Source of the DNA: Nitrospirota bacterium
GTDB taxonomy: Bacteria > Nitrospirota > Nitrospiria > SBBL01 > JAADHI01
Reading direction: 5' to 3'
NCBI GenBank assembly: GCA_029261135.1
Contig: JAJDBX010000010.1
Coordinates: 1-57,352, forward strand
DNA length: 57,352 nucleotides
Within the stretch, counting starts at the first letter, position 1; every line of letters begins with the position of its first letter. The notes beneath the pieces are model-generated. The model ran no database searches, had not been told where the DNA came from, and saw only the letters and a program-made list of their open reading frames with translations. Positions 1-8,900 of the stretch are shown here, piece by piece. The position numbers and the translations under genes are program-made.

Positions 1-342
1 AGTGTACAGAATGAATGTAACCTGTTTGACCGCAAAGCGTTTGAAGAAGGCGTGGTGGACTATTGTGAAAAAGAAGGGATCGCCTTTTTGCCTTACAGCC
101 CGGTGGGTGGACACGGGAAGCATAAACGCAGATCCAAAGATTCATTTTTACAAGAAATTGCTGAACGCAATAAGATGACGACTTATCAAGTCGCCTTGCT
201 TTGGTTGTTGGTGAAGTCTCCTGTTATGATTCCCATTCCCGGCGCAAGTCGCCCCGAAAGTGCAAAAAGCAGTGCCGCAGCGATGTCGTTGACACTTTCA
301 TCAGAAGACATTGCAGGTATCGACAAACATGGCCTATCATAA
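1..342 (+). CDS. Aldo/keto reductase, C-terminal part (5' end outside window)
   Basis: The frame is open from base 1, so the start lies upstream of the window. The visible 113 residues read VQNECNLFDR, then LPYSPVGGHG, then a C-terminal block with MIPIPGASRPESAKSSAAA. These are the end of the (beta/alpha)8 barrel of aldo/keto reductases, including the IPGA/R-S segment that contacts the NADP(H) 2'-phosphate. The family reduces aldehydes and ketones in the cytoplasm. The catalytic Tyr/Lys/His half is not in the window, so activity cannot be judged. The stop is TAA at 340-342 and an 80-bp gap follows. Confidence 0.9.
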   Translation, partial: SVQNECNLFDRKAFEEGVVDYCEKEGIAFLPYSPVGGHGKHKRRSKDSFLQEIAERNKMTTYQVALLWLLVKSPVMIPIPGASRPESAKSSAAAMSLTLSSEDIAGIDKHGLS

Positions 343-423
343 AAAGTAATTGGATTTGTTTTATCTGAATGGGACTTTGGAGCCGGATCAAATCGTGAAC
401 CCGCTCATCTTACACGTAATCTT

Positions 424-777
424 ATGAGAAAATCTTTTAAAGCGGCCCTTTTATCCTGTGTGCTGGGTTCAGGTGCCGGTCATCTTTACCTGAAGCGATA
501 TCGGCGGGGTGCGATCTTAATTATGAGCACGCTCTCTTGTTTGTTGGTGATTCTCACTCAAGCCCTGCAGCAAGCAGAAGTGGTTTTTGAAAAACTCGGG
601 CCCGAACGTGGGATGGTCAGTTTTGATGAGATTGCTGTCTTGCTCTCAGAAACATCCAGCAGTAGCGATTTTTTGATGATGAACACCGTCACGATGTTGC
701 TGATGGTGATTTGGACGATTGGAATTGTGGATGCCTATAAAATCGGAAGAGAAATGGAAAGTGAGAAATCACCCTGA
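424..777 (+). CDS. Small membrane protein, TM2/DUF5683-like
   Basis: 117 residues. The N-terminus (LSCVLGSGAGHLYLKRYRRG) resembles the GxGHxYLxRxxxG turn of TM2/DUF5683-type proteins. A hydrophobic helix follows (about residues 30-47), then a polar stretch of about 45 residues and a second helix (about 87-104) ending in DAYKIGRE. This is a two-helix inner-membrane protein of unknown role. No strong Shine-Dalgarno sequence precedes the ATG. It sits between the reductase and a Rieske gene, with nothing to tie the three functionally. Confidence 0.7.
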   Translation: MRKSFKAALLSCVLGSGAGHLYLKRYRRGAILIMSTLSCLLVILTQALQQAEVVFEKLGPERGMVSFDEIAVLLSETSSSSDFLMMNTVTMLLMVIWTIGIVDAYKIGREMESEKSP

Positions 778-848
778 ATGCGGTTTATGTGGTTTCATGC
801 TTTAACCGGCGAAGCCTAAGCGCTTCACCATAAAACAAGGAGAAGAAA

Positions 849-1196
849 ATGGCCTTACATTCAGTATGTTCGGAAGAAGATATTCCCTTGGGTGAAAAGA
901 AAGCGGTGAAGGTAGATGGGGAAAAAATTCTCATTTTCCATCTTGAAGACGGGTTTTATGCGACACAGAATAGTTGTACACACATGGCGGCTCCATTGAG
1001 CAAAGGCAAGGTGATTGATCTCGAACGCATTCAATGCCCTTTTCACCGGGCGCGGTTTGATATTCGTAGCGGCGAAGTCCTTGATTGGGCGAATTTCCCG
1101 CCGGGCATCCAAATTTTCAATTTCATACGAAGCGAAAAAGCCCTCAAAACCTACAAAGTGACCAGGCAAGAAGGAAACCTGATGGTCGAGGTTTAA
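849..1196 (+). CDS. Rieske [2Fe-2S] ferredoxin
   Basis: 115 residues with both Rieske cluster boxes: CTHMAAPL (CxH, about residue 42) and CPFHRARFD (CxxH, about residue 63). The length and fold match free-standing Rieske ferredoxins such as the NirD-like or dioxygenase ferredoxin-component families, which pass electrons in the cytoplasm. There is no signal peptide or membrane anchor. AGGAG lies just upstream of the ATG. No oxygenase or nitrite reductase large subunit is next to it, so its partner is unknown. Confidence 0.9.
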   Translation: MALHSVCSEEDIPLGEKKAVKVDGEKILIFHLEDGFYATQNSCTHMAAPLSKGKVIDLERIQCPFHRARFDIRSGEVLDWANFPPGIQIFNFIRSEKALKTYKVTRQEGNLMVEV

Positions 1197-1226
1197 TCGG
1201 GACAAACAGTCACAAGTTCGCTCAAT

Positions 1227-1832
1227 TCATACGCCCAAGCGGAACAGGGCGACGACCTTGCCCAAGATTTCGACAGTGCTGTCTTGTTCGGTAATCACGA
1301 TGGGAGAAAAGGCGGGGTTTTCGGGTTGTAGTATGATTTCGTTTTGTCGCTTGATCAGGCGTTTAACGGTCGCTTCGCCCTCAATCATGGCGACAACCGT
1401 TTCGCCGGTTTCGGCATCGGATTGTGGTTTCACCAAGACGAGGTCACCGTTGAGTATGCCCGCATCTTTCATACTCTCCCCTTGAACCTTGAGTAAAAAA
1501 ACATCTTTCCATCGGGCAATAGTGGGATCGAGCATAAGGTGGCCGAGCAGATGTTCTTCGGCCAATATGGGTGATCCAGCGGCGACCCTGCCTAGAATAG
1601 GTACGGATCGGCCGGAAGTCTGACCGATGACTTCGATGGCCCGCGCACCTTTCCCTTTACGGAGATAGCCTTTTTTCTCAAGCGCAATCAAATGTTTTTC
1701 GATTGCACGTGTGCCGACGATTTCAAAATACTTGGCAATCTCCCGAAGAGAAGGGGGATAGCCCTGGGTTTCGATGGTCTTAGAAATCATATCCAATACC
1801 TCTTTTTGTCGTTGGGTTAGTAGGGTAGACAT
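1227..1832 (-). CDS. lexA: LexA repressor, SOS regulator
   Basis: 201 residues, the normal LexA length. An N-terminal winged helix (LTQRQKEVLDMI ... YPPSLREIAKYF) binds operators. The C-terminal S24 peptidase domain has the Ala85-Gly86 cleavage bond (VAAGSP), catalytic Ser120 (GESM) and Lys157 (TVKRL). RecA-stimulated self-cleavage releases the SOS regulon. GGAAGG precedes the ATG. Its upstream region is where the transposable element at 1904-17353 inserted, 71 bp before the start codon. The gene itself is intact. Confidence 0.97.
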   Translation of the reverse strand: MSTLLTQRQKEVLDMISKTIETQGYPPSLREIAKYFEIVGTRAIEKHLIALEKKGYLRKGKGARAIEVIGQTSGRSVPILGRVAAGSPILAEEHLLGHLMLDPTIARWKDVFLLKVQGESMKDAGILNGDLVLVKPQSDAETGETVVAMIEGEATVKRLIKRQNEIILQPENPAFSPIVITEQDSTVEILGKVVALFRLGV

Positions 1833-1842
1833 TTGCCTTCCA

Positions 1843-1870
1843 ATTTAAGGGATCAGAATAAATTTGTCAA
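1843..1870 (-). promoter_or_regulatory. Candidate lexA promoter
   Basis: On the minus strand TTGACA (1870-1865) is followed 17 bp later by TAAATT, a good sigma-70 match in sequence and spacing. The -10 abuts the ribosome-binding site, so the leader would be very short; another -10 is possible. The prophage end lies about 34 bp upstream of the -35. No LexA operator is recognisable by eye. Confidence 0.4.
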
Positions 1871-1898
1871 GAGGGTCTAATAAGAAAAAATAGGTTCT

Positions 1899-1903
1899 AT
1901 TTT
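1899..1903. repeat. Target-site duplication, methylase side (ATTTT)
   Basis: ATTTT directly precedes the TG terminus and is matched by ATTTT directly after the CA terminus at 17354-17358. The match stops at exactly 5 bp: the sixth base differs. It is A/T-rich and so weak alone, but it falls precisely where the inverted ends predict it. Confidence 0.7.
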
Positions 1904-1910
1904 TGTAACC

Positions 1911-1952
1911 GGACATCAGGCGTGAGCGGTTGGGACATTAAGCGTGAGCGAT
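1911..1952 (+). repeat. Two tandem transposase-type end sites (methylase end)
   Basis: GGACATCAGGCGTGAGCGGT (1911-1930) and GGACATTAAGCGTGAGCGAT (1933-1952) lie in the same orientation with a 22-bp period. Both point inward from the TG terminus. The outer copy is identical over 23 bp, inverted, to the outermost copy at the other end. Adjacent sites with a 22-bp period are how Mu arranges R1 and R2. Inferred role: MuA-like transposase binding. Confidence 0.75.
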
Positions 1953-1984
1953 AACTTTGAACTTAATCGGCTGGATCGGGTCAC

Positions 1985-2776
1985 TTATCCACAGTTAAAG
2001 ATGTTTGCGGGGGTGTAGTTCATTACAAGAAGTTCTCCAACGTTTTTGGTCTCTATTTTTCCTATACTATAGGTTGTCTTGACCTCCTCAATTTGAAAGT
2101 CTTTGAAGATCTCCCGAATCTCCGGCACATCATTTATCGACAACATAAAACGACCTTTAATCGCCTTTAAAATGGTCTTTAAATTATCAAAATCCGATGA
2201 CCTAAACACATTTTTGCCGTAGTCATCCTCACAGCCCCAATACGGGGGATCAATATAGAAAAAAGTTTCAGGCCGATCATAATTAGAGATCAGTTTTTCA
2301 TAACTGAGGTTTTCGATATAAGCCCGCGCCAGCCTCAAATGTACAGCCGAGAGGTCTTCCTCGATTCTTAAAATATTAATTCGAGGAGGTGCAGTGGGCG
2401 CATATCCGAAAGACTGATTTTTTACACGTGCACCATAGCTACTCTTTAATAGATAATAAAATCTGGCCGCCCTTTGAATATCAGTTAAAGTTGTCGGATT
2501 CTCCTCTAAAAGTCGATTAAATTCATCCCTTGCCGCCAGAGTCCATCGAAAGTACCTCACAAACTCGTCGAGGTGATTCTGGATCACCCGGTACAAGGTG
2601 ACGAGATCGGAATTGATATCGTTTATCACTTCAACTTTTGAGGGCGACTTTTTAAAAAATATCCATGCTGCTCCGGCGAAGACTTCGCAATAACATGTGT
2701 GAGGTGGAAATTTCGGGATAATCGTATCTGCAAGCCCTGATTTACCCCCGAGATACGCCAAAAAACTATTCATCAC
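1985..2776 (-). CDS. D12-class DNA adenine N6-methyltransferase
   Basis: 263 residues from a GTG at 2776, or 262 from the ATG at 2773. It has the SAM-binding FxGG-like N-terminus (LAYLGGKSGL, CEVFAGAAWIFF) and the catalytic DPPYWG motif (about residue 176), the layout of Dam/D12 class enzymes that methylate adenine at the exocyclic amine. It is the last gene of the prophage, between the tail operon and the end sites. That is where Mu has its modification gene mom, so protection of phage DNA from host restriction is the likely role. An AGGA lies 7-10 bases upstream. Its start overlaps the stop of a 29-codon ORF, suggesting translational coupling. The target sequence cannot be read from the protein. 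Confidence 0.9.
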   Translation of the reverse strand: MMNSFLAYLGGKSGLADTIIPKFPPHTCYCEVFAGAAWIFFKKSPSKVEVINDINSDLVTLYRVIQNHLDEFVRYFRWTLAARDEFNRLLEENPTTLTDIQRAARFYYLLKSSYGARVKNQSFGYAPTAPPRINILRIEEDLSAVHLRLARAYIENLSYEKLISNYDRPETFFYIDPPYWGCEDDYGKNVFRSSDFDNLKTILKAIKGRFMLSINDVPEIREIFKDFQIEEVKTTYSIGKIETKNVGELLVMNYTPANIFNCG

Positions 2777-2862
2777 ACAGGTTCCTTTTCATTGATTTTT
2801 TGGAATCGCCCTGCTATCTTTCTCTCCGCCCTTCGTAGGGTGTGCGGAGGGTAGCGGGTCAT
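2773..2862 (-). CDS. Possible 29-residue leader ORF coupled to the methylase
   Basis: ATG at 2862 with AGGAC a few bases upstream; the stop TGA (2775-2773) overlaps the GTG start of the methylase by four bases. The peptide is basic (MTRYPPHTLRRAERKIAG...). The frame stays open somewhat further upstream. Mu places the small regulator com in the same spot with an overlapping start, but no zinc-finger cysteines are present here, so no homology is claimed. It could equally be a non-coding repeat sequence. Confidence 0.3.
   Translation of the reverse strand: MTRYPPHTLRRAERKIAGRFQKINEKEPV
2828..2852. repeat. GC-rich hairpin between tail operon and methylase
   Basis: CTCCGC and GCGGAG pair around a short loop, with CCC/GGG pairing inside. 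It has no T-tract on either side, so it is not a normal intrinsic terminator. It lies inside the 29-codon ORF and could affect translation of the methylase. Confidence 0.35.
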
Positions 2863-2934
2863 CCCGTCCTGTGCTTCTTTCACGGGGTTGAGGGAGCGAC
2901 AACTCCCAAGACTACTCTTCGCCTCTTTATTTCA

Positions 2935-4431
2935 TCATCCCATCACCTCTTTAAAATTGAACTGAAGATCCGGCAGCAGCGTGTTGTAAAACTCTCCCGA
3001 TTCTTTGCTGTCGTCGATCATGAGCATCGGGCTTTGGCCTGCCTCCCATTGCACGGCGAAGGGGTGCTTTTCTTCGTCTCGATGATGCGGGAGCCAGTCA
3101 TTTTGGTAGCGCAGTAGTTCCGCGTCTGATAGCGCTTCGAACATTCCTCGTCGGACGCGCTGCTTAAAATGGCGAATCGCATGCTCTACCCCCGATCGCG
3201 CCTGAAAGACAGTCTCTTTATATTTTATTTGATTGGGCTTAAATGGCAATATCGGGTCGAAAGGCATCGACCATTTCTCACATAACAGAATTTCTGAGGC
3301 TTCCTGGAATGTTGACGATACAATGGAATAAATCGGGAAGATTGCGGGTGTAAAGTCAGTCAGAGAGACTGCGGCATCGGGCAGGTTTGTTGATGGCATA
3401 AGCTCTTGATCCTCGACTGCCACAGTATATCCCGTCCTGTCGCTGGCAGTCCTCCTGCCCATTAAGGACGTTATCCTTATCAATAGACCTGGATCAAATA
3501 TGACCAACGATGACACATTCACTTGCTCAAAAAGATAAATTTCGTCAACCCAGGCATCAAGCGCACTGAAGGTTTCCAGCCTAAGTTTTGATCCGGTTAA
3601 AATGTCATGATCGGTCGGCGTGAGGTCAACGGAATGCCAACCCTCCGCGACGGTAAATCCTGGGGACCATTCTGTAGTGGAAACAGTGCCGGAAGAAGGA
3701 TTGCTGAACGTAACATTCAAAGGCAAAAATGCCGCTCTATTTTCCACCGTTATCTTGATATCACCCACAGGCCAAGTTCCACTCGTACGGCACTTTACAA
3801 TCAACCTATATGCCCGCCCTTTGATCAAAGGATATTTTATCCCCTGCTCCACATAGAGGCTCGATCTATCACCAAGGTCGATCATTAAATCTGCGGAGCC
3901 TAAAATCGGGGTTGTTAAATTTACACCGGTGGTATCAGCAGTCCCGCCAACACTTGCTTTTAACCAAGGGGCCATAAACCCACTTTCAAACCCTCCATTG
4001 TCGATGAAATTGGGAAGATGAATATCAATGGTTGCATTATATGCGGACTTCCACACGGCATATTTTTGCCCGTCGGCGAGATGTTTTACAGGATTTCCGG
4101 CGAGGGCTTTAACATCAACCAACGCCCTTCTTATCTCACATGCTCCGGTGTCGGTAGTTGCTGGTGTCTCCCAAACTGTTGCAGTGTCTGTTGATGCAAC
4201 CCAATCCACGATGTGGTATTTGTTACCTGACGCAGGGAAATAGAGGATATAGGAGTTAAACTTGTCATCAGAGTCAGCCCCATTATCTGTGATCAAGGTG
4301 AACGTGGAAAGCGCAAAAGTCCTTTGGGCTTGATTGGGCGTTGCTCCCGTGGCCGAGGCATAAACCGTGCCATCGCCCAGACCATTTTCAGCGAGACGTA
4401 GGGTGTTTTTTATATAGAGAATTGGCGGCAT
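2935..4431 (-). CDS. Phage tail fibre/receptor-binding-like protein
   Basis: 498 residues, no signal peptide. Residues about 140-310 contain a beta-rich segment (FIDNGGFESGFMAPWLKAS ... VDEIYLFEQV) with the pattern of carbohydrate-binding modules, which start NGGFESG. The C-terminal 130 residues (IRHFKQRVRRGMFEALSDAE...) end in FNFKEVMG and look like a baseplate-attachment region. It is the distal gene of the tail operon, starting at the base next to the preceding stop. A role at the tail tip in host recognition is inferred from position and the sugar-binding-like domain. Confidence 0.6.
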   Translation of the reverse strand: MPPILYIKNTLRLAENGLGDGTVYASATGATPNQAQRTFALSTFTLITDNGADSDDKFNSYILYFPASGNKYHIVDWVASTDTATVWETPATTDTGACEIRRALVDVKALAGNPVKHLADGQKYAVWKSAYNATIDIHLPNFIDNGGFESGFMAPWLKASVGGTADTTGVNLTTPILGSADLMIDLGDRSSLYVEQGIKYPLIKGRAYRLIVKCRTSGTWPVGDIKITVENRAAFLPLNVTFSNPSSGTVSTTEWSPGFTVAEGWHSVDLTPTDHDILTGSKLRLETFSALDAWVDEIYLFEQVNVSSLVIFDPGLLIRITSLMGRRTASDRTGYTVAVEDQELMPSTNLPDAAVSLTDFTPAIFPIYSIVSSTFQEASEILLCEKWSMPFDPILPFKPNQIKYKETVFQARSGVEHAIRHFKQRVRRGMFEALSDAELLRYQNDWLPHHRDEEKHPFAVQWEAGQSPMLMIDDSKESGEFYNTLLPDLQFNFKEVMG

Positions 4432-4815
4432 TTATTTCCCAAATTTCCATGTTTTTCTATCGAATTTAGAATAATTGATGGTCTTCTTCCCATCCGTTGT
4501 CACAGTTTCATAATCCGCCGGAAATTTGTACGCCTCAACATGTACATAATGCTTTCCTGCTTCGTGATGTGTCGGAGTTCCTAAGATCTCATGGTCTAAT
4601 ACAAATCCCCTTTGCCTTTGCAGGATATTACCCGCGTCGTCAACGGTAAGGAGAATTTTAGGCTGTATAATAGTATCTACCTCTACACCGCCGATCAATT
4701 CTGTTTTAAGAACCTTACCATTTACTTGGGAAACTTGAACATCGTGTCGCTTAAAAGTTCCAGTTTCGTCATCAACCTCTAAATATCCGTTTCCATCTTT
4801 TATTAATCGCCCCAT
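4432..4815 (-). CDS. Small phage tail-operon protein, unknown
   Basis: 127 residues, polar, no membrane segment. It begins MGRLIKDGNGYLEVDDETG and ends GKKTINYSKFDRKTWKFGK. I do not recognise the family. It is packed between two tail-fibre-like genes, 9 bp after the upstream stop and directly abutting the downstream start, so it is almost certainly translated as part of the tail module. A fibre chaperone or small baseplate part is possible but not shown. Confidence 0.6.
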   Translation of the reverse strand: MGRLIKDGNGYLEVDDETGTFKRHDVQVSQVNGKVLKTELIGGVEVDTIIQPKILLTVDDAGNILQRQRGFVLDHEILGTPTHHEAGKHYVHVEAYKFPADYETVTTDGKKTINYSKFDRKTWKFGK

Positions 4816-4824
4816 TTTTGCTCC

Positions 4825-5907
4825 TTACCCATCATTTAAAACAAGTGCAGACATCCCACATAGACCGCTCAATACTGACATTGTTCCACTGCCGCATCGT
4901 CCGGTCACTTTAAGTTTTAATGTTCCTGCCGTGGTGATGTGAAAAATCCCTGACATACTAAAACTGTTCTGAACAGCTCTCATGTATGGCTGAGAAGTCA
5001 GTGATATAAATTGATTGGAGAACAGCCCAACGCCTGTGCCTGAATCTTTAATAGCAGAAATCTCAACAAAGTCATCGGTTGTAACTTTATCAACACCATT
5101 AAGAAGTACATTAACAAGCACTCTATCCCCGACATTAACCGTGCCTAAGTCAAGACCTGTCAATATATCTGTGACTGTCGTTGTGACTGTCGCGTTAGCA
5201 ACATTGTTTGCATCCACCTCAGTACGTCTAATTCTACTGACAGAGACGATGCCCGCCGTAACTTCTCCGGTACTGTCAATTGAGAACACACCGACCCTTG
5301 TTCCAGCTGCTGGCTTGTATGCTAAGTCCACCGTGCTGTTGAGCACGTTAAACACCAAATCCCATGAGTTGAGGGCCGCATTCTCTTGGGTTAAGTCGTC
5401 GTTGAGATTAGTTGATATCCCGTAAGTTTCTGCCGCCCGCTTAAATAATTGAAACCCAAATCTATCAGCCACATCCTTTCTTTTTAACCCATTAGCGGCG
5501 GATATCACATTAGCCCGATCTTCGTGCATCACAGTCGCGGGGTTCAGCAAAATGTAATGGTCGTTTTGAGTCACGTATATGAGGTCGGCTTGAATATTTA
5601 AGACTAAATCACCAGGCCCGATATTGACATAACCTGTGCCATGCTGCTTTGCGACATTTTTTGCCACGAAAACATCAACAGTTAGGCTTGTGGTGGAAGT
5701 ATTCGTAACAATAGGCTTATAACTGATTCTTAAGCCATTTGTTAAGGAGGCAAAAGCAGTTGTTGTCGTGACCGTTTGGGCATTAGCTGTGCCACCACCG
5801 ACCCCGACAATTGCACTACCATCGCGGAGTGCGAGCAAGCCATCTGCTGTTTTAGTGGCAATTGCTACATCTACCTGATCTGTCAATTTGGGTGTGTCAA
5901 AAGCCAT
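4825..5907 (-). CDS. Phage tail fibre-like structural protein
   Basis: 360 residues rich in Thr, Val, Asn and Ala. It has beta-strand-like repeats (TVTTTTAFASLTNGLRISY, SIDSTGEVTAGIVSVSRIRR) and a glycine/cysteine-rich C-terminal tip (RCGSGTMSVLSGLCGMSAL). This composition is typical of trimeric tail-fibre shafts. The ATG abuts the stop of the 1274-residue hub gene. The exact family is not recognised. Confidence 0.6.
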   Translation of the reverse strand: MAFDTPKLTDQVDVAIATKTADGLLALRDGSAIVGVGGGTANAQTVTTTTAFASLTNGLRISYKPIVTNTSTTSLTVDVFVAKNVAKQHGTGYVNIGPGDLVLNIQADLIYVTQNDHYILLNPATVMHEDRANVISAANGLKRKDVADRFGFQLFKRAAETYGISTNLNDDLTQENAALNSWDLVFNVLNSTVDLAYKPAAGTRVGVFSIDSTGEVTAGIVSVSRIRRTEVDANNVANATVTTTVTDILTGLDLGTVNVGDRVLVNVLLNGVDKVTTDDFVEISAIKDSGTGVGLFSNQFISLTSQPYMRAVQNSFSMSGIFHITTAGTLKLKVTGRCGSGTMSVLSGLCGMSALVLNDG

Positions 5908-8900
5908 TTAATACCCCTTTACGCCCCAATCGATCGTCGCCCCGACATCAACATTGTCCGAGGCGCGAAAGATTTGCATCGTGCATCCTGTTTTTGTTTT
6001 GGATGTCAGTTTTAAATATAAGGCCACGGTCATATTTTGAATCGCAATGGAGGTGACCCCTGGAATGTTGTTGAATACACGGTTATATGACACAACCTTT
6101 CCCCCCACTGGAATAATCTCGTCCTCTCGTGAATCTATTATGTCTGGTACATCTGAAATTGTTGCCAAGGCCGATATACCGATATTTGATGCACCATCAT
6201 CATTTGTTAATGTTATTTTAGGTTTCGTGAATCTGTAATCCTTGTCTGATTGAGACACTTGAGAAAAAGGAGTGTAAACTACCCCATCATCTGATTCTGA
6301 ATACTCTGTCAAAAAACTTGTCCCGATGGGGTCAGGGATGATGACACTGCCTGTTTCAATCGAAAGCCGGATACCTGAAATAATTGCTCCTAAATCAATC
6401 GGGTCACCTTCAAAAGTGCCACTTACCCGTGTGCCACGAAGGCCAAGCACCCCAGTGGCTGCACTGACAAGTTCCGTTGCACCTGAAACCAAATCATCAG
6501 TTGAACCGATCCATAAGTTATTTGTTGCCGCTTCCCTGATTAATCCAATAATTGTTCCTGGCCAGCCATCACTCTGATAATCTTTTGTTACGATGACATT
6601 ACGATTTTTTAAATCGAAAATTGTTATCGTTATTGCTGTGGCGACGAACGAATATCTCCCCGAAGTGTTTATTGCTGATATTAAATAAGTCTTGCTACCT
6701 GGCACGGTCGGGGCAACGGTTGTAAAGCTGTTTGTCTGGATTTCTGAGCCAATCTCAACAGAGGATGTCCATGAACTCCCCCACCTGATTTCATAGCCCT
6801 TGATGTCCTTGTCAGTGTTATTATCCCAATGGAACACGAGCTTATCGCCTACTTGATCAACAAAAAAGCCTGTCACATTGGCGGGGGGAAAAGCTTTCCC
6901 TGAAAATATCCTTGTCCCAATGGCCGTCTGGCCATCCTCATCGGTCACGCGGATGGCAACGGTGATACTTTGATAAGGCAGATTGAGCGTGGTTGAATTT
7001 CCAACAACCTCTGCATTGAAACCCTCCCCCGCCACATAGGATAGATCCCATTCGACAAGAGAAATTCCCCCTGTCACACCATAAGACCCAGAGGAGAGTA
7101 CAACGGATAGGGGTTGATCCGGTGCAGAAATAGAATAATTGATCACCGGTACCGGAGCAGAAACCACCCGAATAATCTTGGTTGCAATATGTTGTCCACC
7201 CAAAGCACTTGTCACCCTTAGGGCTATTATTTTGAAACCCGTTGCCGTTGAATCATAAGGAAAAGCCGCCGGAGTCACACCAGTAGCATCTACTGTGAAA
7301 TTGGCTCCGTCATAATCTTTATCCCATTCCCAAGTTACAATTGACCCACCAGAATTATTGTCATGCGATGCTGAACCATTCACCGTCACATTTAAAGTCG
7401 GTGAACCCGATATAGGACTTGCAGTAAAAGCGGCAGTCGGTAACTTATCTATGGCGACCGCTTCGATCAATGCCCACGAAATAAATCCCCCTTTAACGTG
7501 AATCTGTTTTTTAATCGCCATGAATTGGGTGCCCACTGCACCCAATTCACCTTTTTTGATATAGACGGGCGTGGTGACATCAACGTACTCCCCGACCTGC
7601 ACCCCGATTTCATTCAATGCCGTTTTGCAACCATAAGGGATAATGCCATTCTTTTTGTGCTTTACCTCGCGTTTTGCCACTCGAAGTGCAATGGTTTCAC
7701 CATGATACGTTTCTTCATTTCCGAGATATTTGGTTTTGATAACGCGATCCGCGACATGGGATTCTGCCCCAGGTGCCCAATCATCCTGAGCGTCAATATC
7801 GATGTCACCACCTGTGCCGGAAAACTTCCCGTCCATATGAAGATCATACTTAACGAAACATTGATTGATGATACTTTTAGGCAAACCGGACTTCTGGACA
7901 TCTCCAAGTGCAAGCACATCCTCATCCCATGTCGCAACAGAGGTGTCCAATCGTGGGAATTGTACAATTTCTAAAATACCATCCTCTTGAGCTAGCAAAT
8001 ACGCACCGACCAAATCCAGAATGTCTTTGACTTCCGATGCGGCCTCCACTTCTTCTTTTAGCTCTCGATGAGTGATCCATAATGTTGTTGTGTCACTTGC
8101 CTTGATATTTGTCTCAAGACTATCAAAGGTTGACGTCCTGATATACCTGGGCAAAATTCCAACCTCCGAGCGAATGATCTTTTTCATCGCGTTGATAAGA
8201 GTATCGCCCTTAAACGTGCGCCGGATTTTAGAGGTATCAATCTTTATTTTATTTGTTTTCGGGATTTTTTGGTTCAAATTTGTTGTGTAGTCCTCTGCCG
8301 CCAAGGTAATTAATCCATGCGTAAATTGAAAATCAGTCACCTTGCCGGAAAACAAAAGTAGCAAGTCGTTTTCCGATGAAGCATCCGGGCGATGTCCTAA
8401 TCGGTATTCAATAGGCAAATTCAGAAGATTTGATTGGATCAAATACCGATTAATTAAACCTCCTAAATCAATAATCTCAAATGAGTAGGTACCCCGCTTG
8501 GTGATCCTGCCCCTGACATCCAATTCGGTTGAAATTGAGGACACATTGTGTAGTGCAGAGACATCCGCAAAGGGAATTTTGCCACTTGATACAACGATCT
8601 GCTCTTTGGGAAATATTGGATTTGCGCCATTAAATTGATGGGTTCGGAGGCCATTGGTGGTTGATGTAAATGTAACCTCTAAAATATAATATCGTTTTAA
8701 GGTTGATATCGTGATACTCGAAATGCTTGATGGATCAATCACCCCCAAATCAAGGGTTTTGGCTCCCAGTGAATCACCAGCCCAAGCATGATATGAAACA
8801 CTGGTTTCCTGCCTCAGCCCGGTGATGGCATCGATCATCGCCGCAGGGGTGTCCTGAATAGACCAGGCCCCATTTGCTGTCGGGACTTCACCTAAGTCAA

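Noticed and set aside
2842-3117. Plus-strand 91-residue frame
   Set aside because: It is antisense to the end of the tail fibre gene and has protein-like features only in the other strand.
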